From Lagopus muta (lineage: Eukaryota; Chordata; Aves; Galliformes; Phasianidae): a DNA stretch of 64,000 bases. Under the pieces are notes generated by a model. That model did not search any database, was not told where the DNA came from, and saw only the letters and a program-made list of their open reading frames with translations. This document shows, piece after piece, positions 50,901 through 62,480 of this stretch. Position 1 is the stretch's first letter. Each line of letters begins with the position of its first letter. Location of the stretch: contig NC_064435.1 in the NCBI RefSeq assembly GCF_023343835.1, positions 82,036,134-82,100,133 of the forward strand. The letters run 5' to 3'. Position numbers and translations under genes: made by a program.

Positions 50901-52837
50901 CATCCTCCTTTTCACTTTCATTTTTCCTTTCCCTCTTCTCTTATTTCTTCTCCTTTTCCCTTTTTTTAGTTCTCCTCTTTCCTTTTCCCCTTTCTCTTTG
51001 TTTTTCCTTTTCTTTTTTGCAGGCAAATAACAGAGTCATTATTGGAGATGTCAGGTTTCCCTCCTGTGAGTCAGTCTTTCTTAAGTGCACATCTGGCATG
51101 ATGAACATTCATCACCTGTTGTCATTTACATGATGGCTTTACCTCTAGCAAGCACCCTCATGCTTTGCTGAGCCAGGGCTAGGTGTACTTTTACAACTGA
51201 AGTACCACCTGCCCTGGCACATGTAACTTTCCTCTACCTAAGTACCAACAAGTTGACTGGATGCTGCAGGTTACCATCCTCTGCTCTCTTCTCCCCAGGC
51301 TGAAGGCTTCTGCCCCTCCTGCCCTGATCCTGGTGTGTTATTCAGCATCTCCAAGTGGGGCTCATTAGCTGTAAGTGCCTGAAACTTCCTCTCTGCTGGG
51401 CACTGACTTGGCAGTGAGGGCTCCCAGCATGGCACAGCTGGATGTACTGATGGATCCCACTGGACTGCTGAGAGCAGGAAAGGCAGGCCTGCACTGCTTA
51501 GCAACCTGCTGGGCCCAGATTATTGGTTTAAAAGGAAAAGAAAGGGAAAGGAATTATTATCCACTTCTTTTTCCAGCTCTTCATCTGTGTCTTCAAATAA
51601 CAAAGGTCAAGGCTGAATGCCACTTTTTTTCGGTGAACATTACCAAGTGGAAACATTACCACATGGAAAGAAGCTGAGGTGAGAGCTCACCAATGTTCCA
51701 CACACCCAATCATCCCCACTGTTCAGTAGTGCTGGCCCTCCATGGCTCATTTCTGTAATGAGCCCCCAGCCATTCCAGGCTTCAAACTGCAACCAGGAAT
51801 ATTGGCCTCATGGTCTGTGTTATTATGAGTTAATATTTTCCAGTCTCTGAGTCACTGCTGATGAGTATTTGAATGTTTGAAGCCTCATCCGCTTCCATGT
51901 AGGAACATTTTCTCAATAACATTCATGATCTCTGCAACCCATCTTTGTTGACCAGAGCGTACTCAGAGCCAAAGTGTGTGAATCAAACAGGTACAAAGAA
52001 ACATGCTGCCACAAGCCAAGCATTCTGATAGCCAGGCTCTGACTGGCTGATCTTAACGCTTTAAGTTAAATGCTTCAAAATTACTTCTGCCTTTGCTGTG
52101 TCAAAATACTAATTTCCAGTACAAACACCTTTGCAAAATCAAACGATGATCTCTGCAATATATCTGAACAATACTGACTTAAGTTAGGACCTCCCCCGTA
52201 GCATGACTATAAAGTTTCAGTAACTCAGCTATATGATGCTGAAATGTTCTGATTTTCCTGAATAGATGTTCTGAACAATGACAGAAAGATGACCAGAATA
52301 TTGCTAGATTTTTATGTCTGTGTTCATGCAGACCTACTTGTCTCTACAGTTGCTCCTCTTATAGTAGCAGGCAATGAGATCCTGCATGTAAGTCATGCTG
52401 CAGACTCATTAGTGCTACTGCTGCTTGGTTGCTAGCTGAGACACCACTTCTGATTTAGGGTATTTTGACACTTAGCAACAAACTAAGCTTTAGCGAGCAG
52501 GTGGCTGAGCCAAAATAGTAGCATAGTTCGCAGTTAGCTGAAATAATAACAAGGATTTGCTGGTCAGAATATGCTTTCTTTCTTGATTTATTAAAACAGC
52601 CTAGGAAAAGCTCATTTGTGAAGCATCCACTCCCACAGGACACCTGCTTTAAAACCACTGTGGTACAGGTGTGTTTCTTTGCCTGCATGGGAACAGTTCC
52701 CACGCTAGAGCTGTATCAGGGTCCAAACAATAGATCTGTTCACCAATCGGGGCCAAAGCACCCAACAGAAACTGTGTCCTGCCTATTCAGAAGACCTTAA
52801 CAAGGCAATTCTCAGTTCTCCCAGCCTATGGCTGCTT
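47974..52837. other. Gene-free interval
   Basis: No exon, RNA gene or transposon is recognised. A pyrimidine-rich stretch (about 50900-51019) ends in TTTTTTGCAG and resembles a splice acceptor, but no coding exon follows. Confidence 0.6.
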
Positions 52838-53115
52838 TCATAGAATCATAGGATCGTTAAGGTAGGGAAAGACCTCTAAGATCATCTAGCCCAACTGACA
52901 ACCCCATCCCCACCATGCCGACTAACCATGTCCCTCAGTGCCACATCTATATGTTTCTTGGTCACCTCCAAGGAACAGCGGCTCCACCACCTCCCTGGGC
53001 AGCCTGTGCCACTGCTTCACCACTCTTTCTGAGAATAAATTTTTCCTAATATCCTACCTGAACCTTTCCTGGCAAATCTAAATCCACACTCCTTTCCAGA
53101 AACTGTTGTCCCTTT
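52838..53115 (-). mobile_element. CR1 LINE 3' fragment
   Basis: On plus: TCATAGAATCATAGGATCG, GGGAAAGACCTCTAAGATC, CCACCACCTCCCTGGGCAGC and TTTTTCCTAATATCCTACC. The inner (5') boundary is approximate. Confidence 0.92.
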
Positions 53116-54075
53116 TTGCCTGAAGATGTGGGATCTGTCCTATAGTTGATCTATAGGACAGTCTCTCACGGCTCTGTTGTGGCATTTTCCTTCCTCTCAT
53201 CCTGCTCAGGCTGTATGGAGAGTCTAAAGATATCCACCCTTATTTTGGGTGATATCTTGGACTGAGGACCTCCTTGCACTGATTTCCAGCCCCAACATCG
53301 TAACTGACTGCTACCTGTCAAACTTCATATACTAAACAACTTCCCAAGCAATAGAGACAGCATGAAGCTGTCATGCTTCTGCACAGTGCCTAAGGTCTTT
53401 CACTTTCCGAGAGAGAAGAGCCCTGCTTCTGCCACAATATCAGTGTGTTGGGGAGCCAAACCAAAACAAACCACACTGTGAGGAAAGCCCCACTCTCTGC
53501 TTCAGGCAATGCATACTTAGGTTGGATGCTCTGCTTACTCTTTATGCCTTTGTGCCATACGTTCAAAGTCTGAAGTAGGGATTTGAAATCCAAGGCTGAA
53601 GGTCAGGCACAGCCTGCAGATTCATATCATATGGCCTGTGGACATTTCTTTTTTTTTTAAAGCGTGCCAGCTGGCTTGTCTGAAGCCCTGCATTCCCAGG
53701 AAATCTGACTAACAGTGTTTGAAAAGAAGGAGGGTTCTGGGCAAGACAACAGTTCCCCATTCTGGACTTGAGGACAGAAGAAGGCACCTGGGAGGTTAGA
53801 GCATCCACTTCACCTGGTACTTGCAGATCTGCGATTTCAATGCATGGCTATGAGCAAGCTTCTTCCAGAGCTCTTGTGTTCTGCAAAGTGGGGCTGGAAA
53901 TATAAATTCTTTTCACTGACTGACCATCTGCCTGGGAACCTGGCTGACAGGTTGACCGACTGGAAGTTCAGTGTTAAAGGCTTTGTACAAGAGATAGAGA
54001 AGGTACCTGTGGTGGCTTCTGGAAGGAAAAGTCTACCTCCTGTGGAAGAAGGGATGAGCAACTCAGGGAGAGTAC
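53116..54075. other. Gene-free interval, nothing recognised
   Basis: Mostly unique sequence. It contains an 11-bp-arm palindrome (53135-53145 with 53151-53161) and a T10 run near 53650. Some of the right end could be highly decayed CR1. Confidence 0.55.
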
Positions 54076-55785
54076 AGAGAAGTTGCTAGCTAGGATATGC
54101 AGGGGGAAAATTAGAAAGGCAAAAGCCCAACTTGAACTCAACCAGGCCACAGTAGTAAAAGAATGAAAAAACATTTTTACAAATATGCTAACATGAAGAG
54201 GAGAGCTAAGGACAATCTCCATCCTTTACTGGATGTGGCAGGGAACTTGACCACTGAGGATAAGGTTGAGCTTCTCAATGCCTTCTTTGCATCTGTCTTT
54301 AAAAGTCAGACCACTTATCCTTGGGGTACTCTAACCCTTCATCTGGAAGTCTTGGGTGAGGAGCAGAATAAACCCCCCCATGATTCAGGTGGAAACAGTT
54401 AGAAACTACTACTCCACCTCAGTGCCACAAGTCCATGGGGCCAGATGAGATCCACCCAAGGGAGATGGCAGAGGTGATAGCCAAGACATTTTGCATCATC
54501 TTTCAATGTTCCTTGTCAACCAGAGAGGTTCCAGAGGTCTGGAGACTTGCCAGCGTGACTCCCATCTACAAGAAGGGTCAAAAGGACGATTTGGGGAACT
54601 ACAGGACTATCTTGAACTTGATCTCTTTCTATGATCGAGTGACCTGCCTGGTGGATGAGGGAAAGACTGTTGGCATAGTCTACCTAGAATTCAGCAAAGC
54701 CTTTGACAGTGTCTCCCACAGTATTCTTCTGCAGAAGCTGGCAGCCTGTGACTTGAACAGGTACATTCTTTGCTGAGTAAAGAACTGGCTGAAGAGCCAG
54801 GCCCGGACAGTGGTGGCAAGTGGAGTTAAATGCTAAATGGTGTGGGAACATGAGTGGTATTCTCCAGGGGTGGGTAGTGGGGCCTGTCTCGATCAAAATC
54901 TTTATTGATGACCTGGACAAGGGCATTGAGTGCACTCTCAGTAAATTTGCAGATGACGCCAAGTTGGGAAGAAGTGTCATTCTGCCAGGGAAGGCCCTAC
55001 AAAGTGATCTAGACAGGTTGGATCTCTGGGCTGAGGCCAACGGATGAAGTCCAATTGCTGGGTCCTGCACTCTGACCACAACAATCCCTGGCAATACTTC
55101 AGCCTTGGGGCAGAATGGCTGGAAGAGTGGGAAAAGCAAAAGGATCTGGGGGTGTTTGTTGATGCTCAGCTGAACGTGAGCCAGCAGTGTGCCCAGGTGT
55201 CCAAGAAAGCCAATGGCATCCTGGCTTCCATCAGAAACTATGCAGCCAGCAGGAGCAGAGAGGTGATGGTCCCTCTGTACTCAGCCCTGATGAGGGTGCA
55301 CCTTGAGTACTGTGCTCAGTTTTGGGCCCTTCATTACAAGACTTTGAGGCTGTGGTGTGTGCACAGAGAAGGGCAGTGAAGCTGGTGAGGGGTCTGGAGC
55401 ACAAATCTGATGAGGAGTGGCGGAGGGACCTGGGATTGTTTATTTGAGGGATCTCATTGCTCTCTTCTGCTCCCTGACAGGAGGTTGTGGTGAGGTGAGG
55501 GTCGGCCTCTTCTAAATAACTAGTGATAGGACTAGAGGTAATGGTCTTTAGTTGTGCCAAGAGGGGTTTAGATTGGATATTAGGAAAAATTTCTTGGAAA
55601 GAATGGTGAGGCACTATAACAGGTTGCCCAGGGAGGTGGCTGAGTCACTGTCCCTGGTGATGTTCAAGAAATGTGTAGATCTTGTACTAACAACCACAGT
55701 TTAGTGGGCAATATTGCTGGTTGGACTAGATAATCTTAGAAATCTTTTCCAACCTTAATGATTCTGTGACCCCGTGATTCTATGA
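54076..55785 (+). mobile_element. Long CR1 LINE copy with reverse-transcriptase remnants
   Basis: A 1.7-kb 5'-truncated CR1 in plus orientation, running from the region upstream of the RT domain to the 3' tail (CCAACCTTAATG-ATTCTGTG..ATTCTATG, 55751-55785). Four open pieces carry ORF2 protein: 54163-54402 (ELLNAFFASVFKS), 54435-54776 (MGPDEIHPREMAEV, VTPIYKKGQ, FSKAFDSVSHSILLQKL), 54820-55047 ([22 protein letters not shown]) and 55044-55379 ([35 protein letters not shown]). The RT catalytic F-A-D-D is at 54946-54957. The endonuclease domain is absent. Stops, a frameshift near 55045 and an internal deletion make it inactive. Confidence 0.95.
54435..55379 (+). pseudogene. CR1 ORF2 reverse transcriptase, broken
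   Basis: This is the RT core of the CR1 copy. About 45 residues between the GNYR motif and the LISFYDRVT motif are missing at about 54608-54615, that is, the block of RT normally lying between those two conserved motifs. The TGA at 54774-54776 splits the FSKAFDSVSH segment from the FADD segment, and a frame change near 55045 splits FADD from the thumb-like SREV.PLYSAL segment. It would normally copy CR1 RNA by target-primed reverse transcription. This copy cannot. Confidence 0.9.
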
Positions 55786-58700
55786 TGCAGCAATGAGTCC
55801 GGGGGCACAGAGTTGGTGGAGACTGCTGCAGGTGTGTCCTGCATGTCACGCTGGACACAAGACTCTGTGTTTAGGCCAGTGGCTAGAAGCTACTTGATTA
55901 CCTTTTCACAGGCATCCATTTTCTTGGTCACTTGTTATGGGCATCCAACTCAAACCAGTTCAGAGGAGCAAACCTTATTTTCAGAAGGCAGAGAAACATT
56001 TTCCAGAAAGAAAAAAAAAAAACCACCAAAAAAACCAACTAGCTTTCTTGTAGTGTCTCAGATGGAACTTGCAAAGTCACGATTCAGGTTTGAAAATCTC
56101 GACTGTTTACGTTTGCAGACCACTGGATATAAAGAACTACATTTTATTAACATTTCCAAAAGAAATCAAGGAATATATTGCAGAGAATTATGATCCCAAT
56201 GAGGAAACAAGGTGTGGGAGAAGAGGAATGGTTAATACTCATGGTGTTTTTCTCAGAAAAATATCATTGCCATTATTAGGAAAGCATGAGGAAAAGCAAT
56301 ATATAACTAAGGACATAAATGAATTGTCTGGCTTAGGGGAGAATGTAGAGGAGAATTGTTTTTTAAAAAGTTATTTTTAAAACATAAGCAGGCCTTTCAA
56401 ACACTGGCAAGCAGTCTGTACATCACATTCACTAGCACAGGGAATTCAGCAAATCAGCAGTGATCCCAAAGTGCTCCATCCCAGGTGACAACTCTCATGC
56501 AAGGGGTATATTAGTGTCCCTCTGGGACTGCAAGGAGAGACTGGACAGGAACCTCTGCAACATGTGCACTGTAATAAAAGAGGAAGAATGATCAGCAAAG
56601 CCTATGGTATAGACTGGAATTAACGGAATAAATTGAACCCTGCTGTTACTGATTGGATCCTGGTGCTGCTCACATGAAGACCTGGCCTGACCATTGCCAT
56701 GTGTTCAATTAGATAAATTCCTAGCAATAGCAGTTGAATAACCCTTCACTTGTTCATGAAAGATGAAGAAACACGGGGCATAGACATGTCCTAGGCGACC
56801 CCACTTGAACAGAAGGGTTTGGACCAGTTGTTCTCCAGAGGTACATTGGACCATTTTTATATCAGCAATCCCTGTATGCGTTAATATTTCAAAATCAGTG
56901 TATCAGTTTAAAGGAAAAACTATTGGTAATTCTTAACAATCAACGTTAACTAAAGTGACTGACAAAGGCTGTAGAAAATCATCAAGGCTGTTGCAATAGA
57001 AGGAAATAAAATTTAATGAAGGTATAGCCGTGGCTAATTTTGAATGAAAGGCATCAAACCTTACTGGATGATCTTGCAGAGTGCTGAAAAAGTTGTGCCA
57101 GCACGTTGCTACAGATCACTCTGAGCCACTCCAGAGCAGCCTTCAGTGCAGCATGACAATTTAGGGGATGTGCAAATGCGTCAAGGGAGAAAAGGTGTTT
57201 CCATGGCTGACACAGAAGTAAAAATTTTGATCTCTGATAGAGGAAGAAAACTTGGCTGGAGTATGAAGATGTTTCAATCCTATTGTGACAAGCCAAGATA
57301 ATTTGAGATATACTCAAATTTCTGAGACAAATATGACAACTCAGCATGCTGAGCTCAGTGTTTGCACTAGCATTAAACTAATTTTATCAAAGACTCATTT
57401 AGGAAATAAGCATCTAATTTTGTCTAATTAAAAGCGGATGTCTGCTGTAATCAGATGGTACTTCTTAGTCAATAAAGAGCATAGAGCCAGACCAAGACCT
57501 GCTGTAAGCTGCTCCAACTCTAATGCCACAGCTGCTTTTGGTGTTACATTCACACATCCTTACGATGCAACAAAACTTAGTTAACAGCATTTCTTTTAGA
57601 ATCTGGCACATTATAAATGCTCTTATATATACGCTCTTATAAATGTATCTTGTCCTGAGAAGGGCCAAGTACTTTCATTGAAGCCACCTGGAGCTGAGCA
57701 CATTTTACTCAGTACCTTTCATAAACAGCCTTGTACCACTCTGCAAAGGACACTTCCTGGAGGCTGTGGCTCACTTTGTCCCGCTGAAAAACACTGATCC
57801 ACACTAGCAAGAATGACAGCTGCAACACCAGAGAAACATCAGAAAACAGAGAATGAGGATGCCCAACAATCAGCATTTTGGATTTGCAATTTTTATTTTC
57901 TATTTTTTGCAATTTTCTATAACAAAAGGGAATGAGAACTACTGTAACCTAGACATACATTGACAATGTATCTCAAAATTCATAAAGCTGAAGAAATAAA
58001 AGAGAAAGAAGACAGACAATAACATGTTTTAATCATTTGGTATTCTCAGATGTTTCTTAATTTTTATTTTCAGGAGATGGAGAGGGAAGACCAAAGCCCA
58101 ATCTTTCTCTCTTCCCTGATTTCCATGGTGAGTTTCTATGGCCAAGTGAGAGAAACAGATTTTCTGACCTCAGCTGGCACATGGATTTGCCAAACTTAGT
58201 TCAGTTGCATCCCAGCCTTAGCAACTTTCAAACCCAGGCTTCAGTCTGGCTTTTTGTAGCACCCCAGCCCCAATCCAGCCAGTTTGCTGTGGGGTTGAGG
58301 GACTGACTGCCTCTGGACTCCATTACATACGCACATCCAGACTGCATGAGTTCAGCTGCCCTGCCACTGATGACTTTCTGTAGCTCACCAGGCTGGGATT
58401 GGTCTTAAAACCCTGATCCTGCTGAAAGAGAAAAATGTCACAAAAATGTCACCTGTGTCACAACCATCTGGATACATAAAAATCTATGAGTAAATCAATA
58501 AAATAAAAAATAAGAACTTGATGGTGAAGTTCTTGCGAAGTTAGTTATTGCAATAGCCCTCTGTTTCAGCCACTATTACCCCATCCAAGCAGAACGGGAT
58601 ACCCCACAGCTACTCACGCTGACAACCTACTCTGCATGCGTGCTGCCACAGGTGTTCAAGGCTAAAAGGAGGATCTCACTTCCAGAAAAGTGCTCACAGA

Positions 58701-61700
58701 CACCCCATGCCTCAACCAGGAATTCTGCCTCTCTCATCTCTGTGACAATCCCTCCTTCTGCTGTTTGTGGGCATTGCAAAATGTTTGAAATTTCTGCCCT
58801 AAATTCAGCAAGGTCAAGAACTGGGGAGGGAGCTCGGGAGCACCACAAGCTCCGACTTTCTGTGCTCCTCCACCTGCTGGCTCTTCAAACACTGCTCAGA
58901 GGGCAGTCACCCCTTCTTCAAAGGCTTTCTGTTGCACTACGCTCCAAAGAGTCCAAACACTTCACAGGTATTCATGACCGCACCTTCCCTGTATGTTCTG
59001 CATCCCACAGAGTGGTGAGAAGTCAGAAGTTACCTCCAAAACCAGAATGCTCCATTAACGGTGTATTCTTGAGGAGTTAGATTTCCTGTTGCGCTTTATG
59101 GATGCAGCATGTGACCCTCATTAACTTCTCCCACAGTGATGAGTACGCTGCCTCTGCAAACAGGAACCCCGTGCCTGCAATCTGTCATCCAGAGCCACAA
59201 ACACCTCATCAGTCATCCCAGCTGGAGTCACCAGCCCACTGCTAGAGGAGCATGGTGCCAGAAGGAGCACGCAGCCTAAACAGTCATTGCCTTCATCTTG
59301 TTCTGCTAATCTTGTCCCCTGCCTACTACATTTTCTCCCACTCGTGCAGGAGATGGGATGGAAAGGCAGCAGGCAAGAGCTGCACTCACTTTCCCATACT
59401 CCTTCCTGCTCCAGTCATTCTGGACAATGGAAAGACTACTTCTGTGGGGAAAAATAAATGAAAAAAAAAAAAAGAAAAGAAAAAGAAAAGGTGTGTGGAT
59501 TGGTATATACAGATGTCACAACAGCACTGCAAACTGGGTGGCTTAAGATCAGCTGTGCACTCCTGTTTCTGAGCACTTGACTTTAAGATCTGCTGATTTG
59601 TCCTATGTAGACCCAGAAAACATAGGTGAGTACCTAGGACAGGAAAACTCCTCAGCTGCTCTTTACATGCTTGGACCTGCCAACTCAAAACTGCAGCCAT
59701 GCACAAAACAGGCAAAACCAGGGGGAATTCAGCTGCTACAATATTGGAAAGATTGCACATTTAGCTTATGTCTGAACAGACAACACGTGGCCCATCAGAG
59801 CCATCATTTTAGCCTGTGGTAGTCCAACCTATGGGTTTGTCAAGGTTGCACTGAGTGAAGAAGAGTTGTCTTGGGCTGCATGTAGAACAGTTAACATATG
59901 TAACTGACAAACCTTATTTTTAATATATATTTATTGAAACATCTTTGGAAAAAGTTGTTAGCAGAAGCGATGATGTGAATAAGGTCTGACTGTGAAGTAA
60001 GGGATAATTCTCTCTGCTTTAGTTTCTGGCTTGTTTTTCAGCATCTCTTTTCTGGGCATGAATTTGGTGTAAATGAGAAGACCTACAGCCTGAATGATCT
60101 GCATTGATTGAAACCCCCTTCTAAATACTACTTTTTTCAAAGCCCTTCAGTTCTGATGCTTGGCCTGTGTGACGTACCTCCAAGGCAGCACAGAATCTAG
60201 AAGGCTGCTGGGTGATGTGGACACGACGGGACCAGCCTGTACCCAGACCTCCTCCATCAGTGCAAGATCTGCCAGCTGTCCAGCTGGGAGGTTACCACTG
60301 CTCTGGGTTGTTAGGAGCAGGGAGAATATCTTTCCCAAAGCTCGCAGTTCAGCTTGGAAAAAGCACTGGTAATTGTGTTTCTGTTGAATGTTAGTAACAT
60401 CAGGCTATTTGGGACAGCAGGAGATCAACATGTGAGCACTGTGACCAAGGTAGATCAGTGAAATGGAATACTTCTCCTCTTCATACTCAGATTTTTCCAT
60501 GAGATCTTAACTCATTCTTTCTGCAAATCCTATACACAGCTGCCTTTTGTAATCGCACAAGATCTGATTCAAGATCTGATCAAACAGCATCCTATTTGAC
60601 AAACCAACCCACTAAGTAAACCGTGCAGTAGCACTCTGGTCAGCAGGTACCCATTGAGTTCTCATCAGTTTCTCTGACACCATAATAATACCACATCAGA
60701 AGCAGAAATTATACAGTCTGTTATGGGAGATCCCAAACAGGCCTCTGCTTACCTATTAGTAGTGAAGTAGCCTCAGGGCCATGTTGAAGATATAGAACAG
60801 GGATAGAGAGAGCTGTGGGAGACACGATGCAGAGAGAAGAAGCTGGTATCTTGTGTGTATAAGGTGTCAAAGTACTGCAGAGATGAGTGCCATGTCTGTA
60901 CCTGGTCCATTGGCTCACTGGATTTATAGAGGTCAGACTAAGGAAAGGCTGAACAAACTGCATGCTCTGTCCCTCTCAGAAAAGGGATGTCTTACAATAG
61001 CATTCTGATGCTACAACTTCACTAGAAAGACAGTGATATGACACTTCAAATCTACTTTCTTACAGTCCTGACCCTTCACAGTGTGAAATGTGCTTTTTTC
61101 TTTCCTTTTTTTTTTTTCCTTAAACGATGGCTTTTCTCATTTGCCTAACTTCACGCTTTCAGTTGTAACCACAGTTGGATACAAGTTAATTTGCAGTTTG
61201 ATGATGGCACTTCCCCAGTGCTAAGCATCTCTGAACACAAAGGCAGTTTTTTTTCATTGGGCACTAGTAATGTTGATGAGACCAACATAGCTTTGGGAAT
61301 AAGGTTTATTACTTAAAAGCTCTTCTGGAGCTGGCTGGTTGGAATACACTGTTTTGTAATGTAAAAAACTGGGACTACCTTACTTAACCAGCTGAAAGAC
61401 AGAAGATAATTCACCAGCATGTCACTCTGGGGTTTATAATGGCTCTCTGCAAAGCTTATCTTACTATATGAAAATGTTTCCTATAAACTAAACTGTTTAG
61501 GCAGCAGGGGCTTTGAAACTCCATCTTCATAACTACCTAAATTAGCTCAAGTTGACTGCTACATGAAGGACAACAAACCCAGCAAACTTAGTGGTACTTT
61601 AAGCAAACAGCAGGCTGAACTTCTACAGCTGCCAGTGGGATTTGGAGCCAGTTCACATCAGCACTGGTGCACACTGTATTTGGTTAACAGGAGGCAAGTT

Positions 61701-62194
61701 CCCAACAGCTGCATCCTGTACAGTCACATGCACACATACAGCCAGATTACTGCAAAGATGCCCTCAATGATCAAGCTATACTAAAATGTGTTACTCCACA
61801 GGACAGCACCAGCATGTCCTGTTGATTAGATACTGGACTTGTGGGAGAATGGAAACTTTCCTTTAACACTATGACATCTGAAGGTGCATTCTGACTGTTG
61901 CTTATGGAGTACAGTTTACTGGGCCTCCTATGGAGTGAGCAGTGGTGGTACTTCTGTACCAGTGCATCTACACAGGAAAATATCAAAGGCTTCAACACCA
62001 TCAGACTGAATCACATATGTAGACCTTGGCCATGTGGTTGTCACAGATGCTGATCTCCTGGCTGTCTTCCTAATGAACCTGGGTCCCAGTAGACCAACAA
62101 TCTCCCTGTACAGGTAAGCTATTCACTCATTAGCACTTCCTTTCAAAATACAGATGTTTAAAACAGCTGTTCTGTTTTTTTAATGGTACTTAAA
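55786..62194. other. Gene-free interval
   Basis: No supported gene in 6.4 kb. Low-complexity A-rich patches at 55990-56038 and 59459-59490 and a T run at 61098-61120. Remaining sequence appears unique. Confidence 0.6.
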
Positions 62195-62480
62195 ATGACA
62201 TGATACTGGAAGAGGTACAGAGGAGAGATACAAGAACAAACACAGGTATGAATAGTTTCCATGAGGAAAGTGACCAAGGCAGACCTCCTAAGTCTGAAAA
62301 AGATTTGTCAGCTGGGAGAAGTCATAGACAGGTCTATAAAGTTACAGACAGCATGCTGGAGAATTGGGTTTTCCCTGACTCTTTCATTACCAGAGCTATG
62401 CAGTGTCAAAAGAGGTAAGAGAACTAGGTTCAAAGCAAATGTGAGATCTTTCATCACATCTGCCGGTGGTACTAAAGGTA
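62195..62480 (+). mobile_element. Possible ancient CR1-like 3' relic
   Basis: The order GAGAGATACAAGAAC, TCCATGAGGAAAG, TGAAAAAGA, AGACAGGTCTATAAAGTTAC, AGCATGCTGGAGAA resembles the 3' body of old reptile/bird CR1 copies (..CATATGAGGAAAG..AGGTCTATAAAATTATG..GTGGAGAA). No tail repeat survives. Assignment is from memory of the family and is tentative. Confidence 0.4.

Noticed and set aside
53135-53161. 11-bp-arm palindrome CTGTCCTATAG / CTATAGGACAG
   Set aside because: Short, next to a decayed CR1 edge, and within what chance allows over 64 kb.
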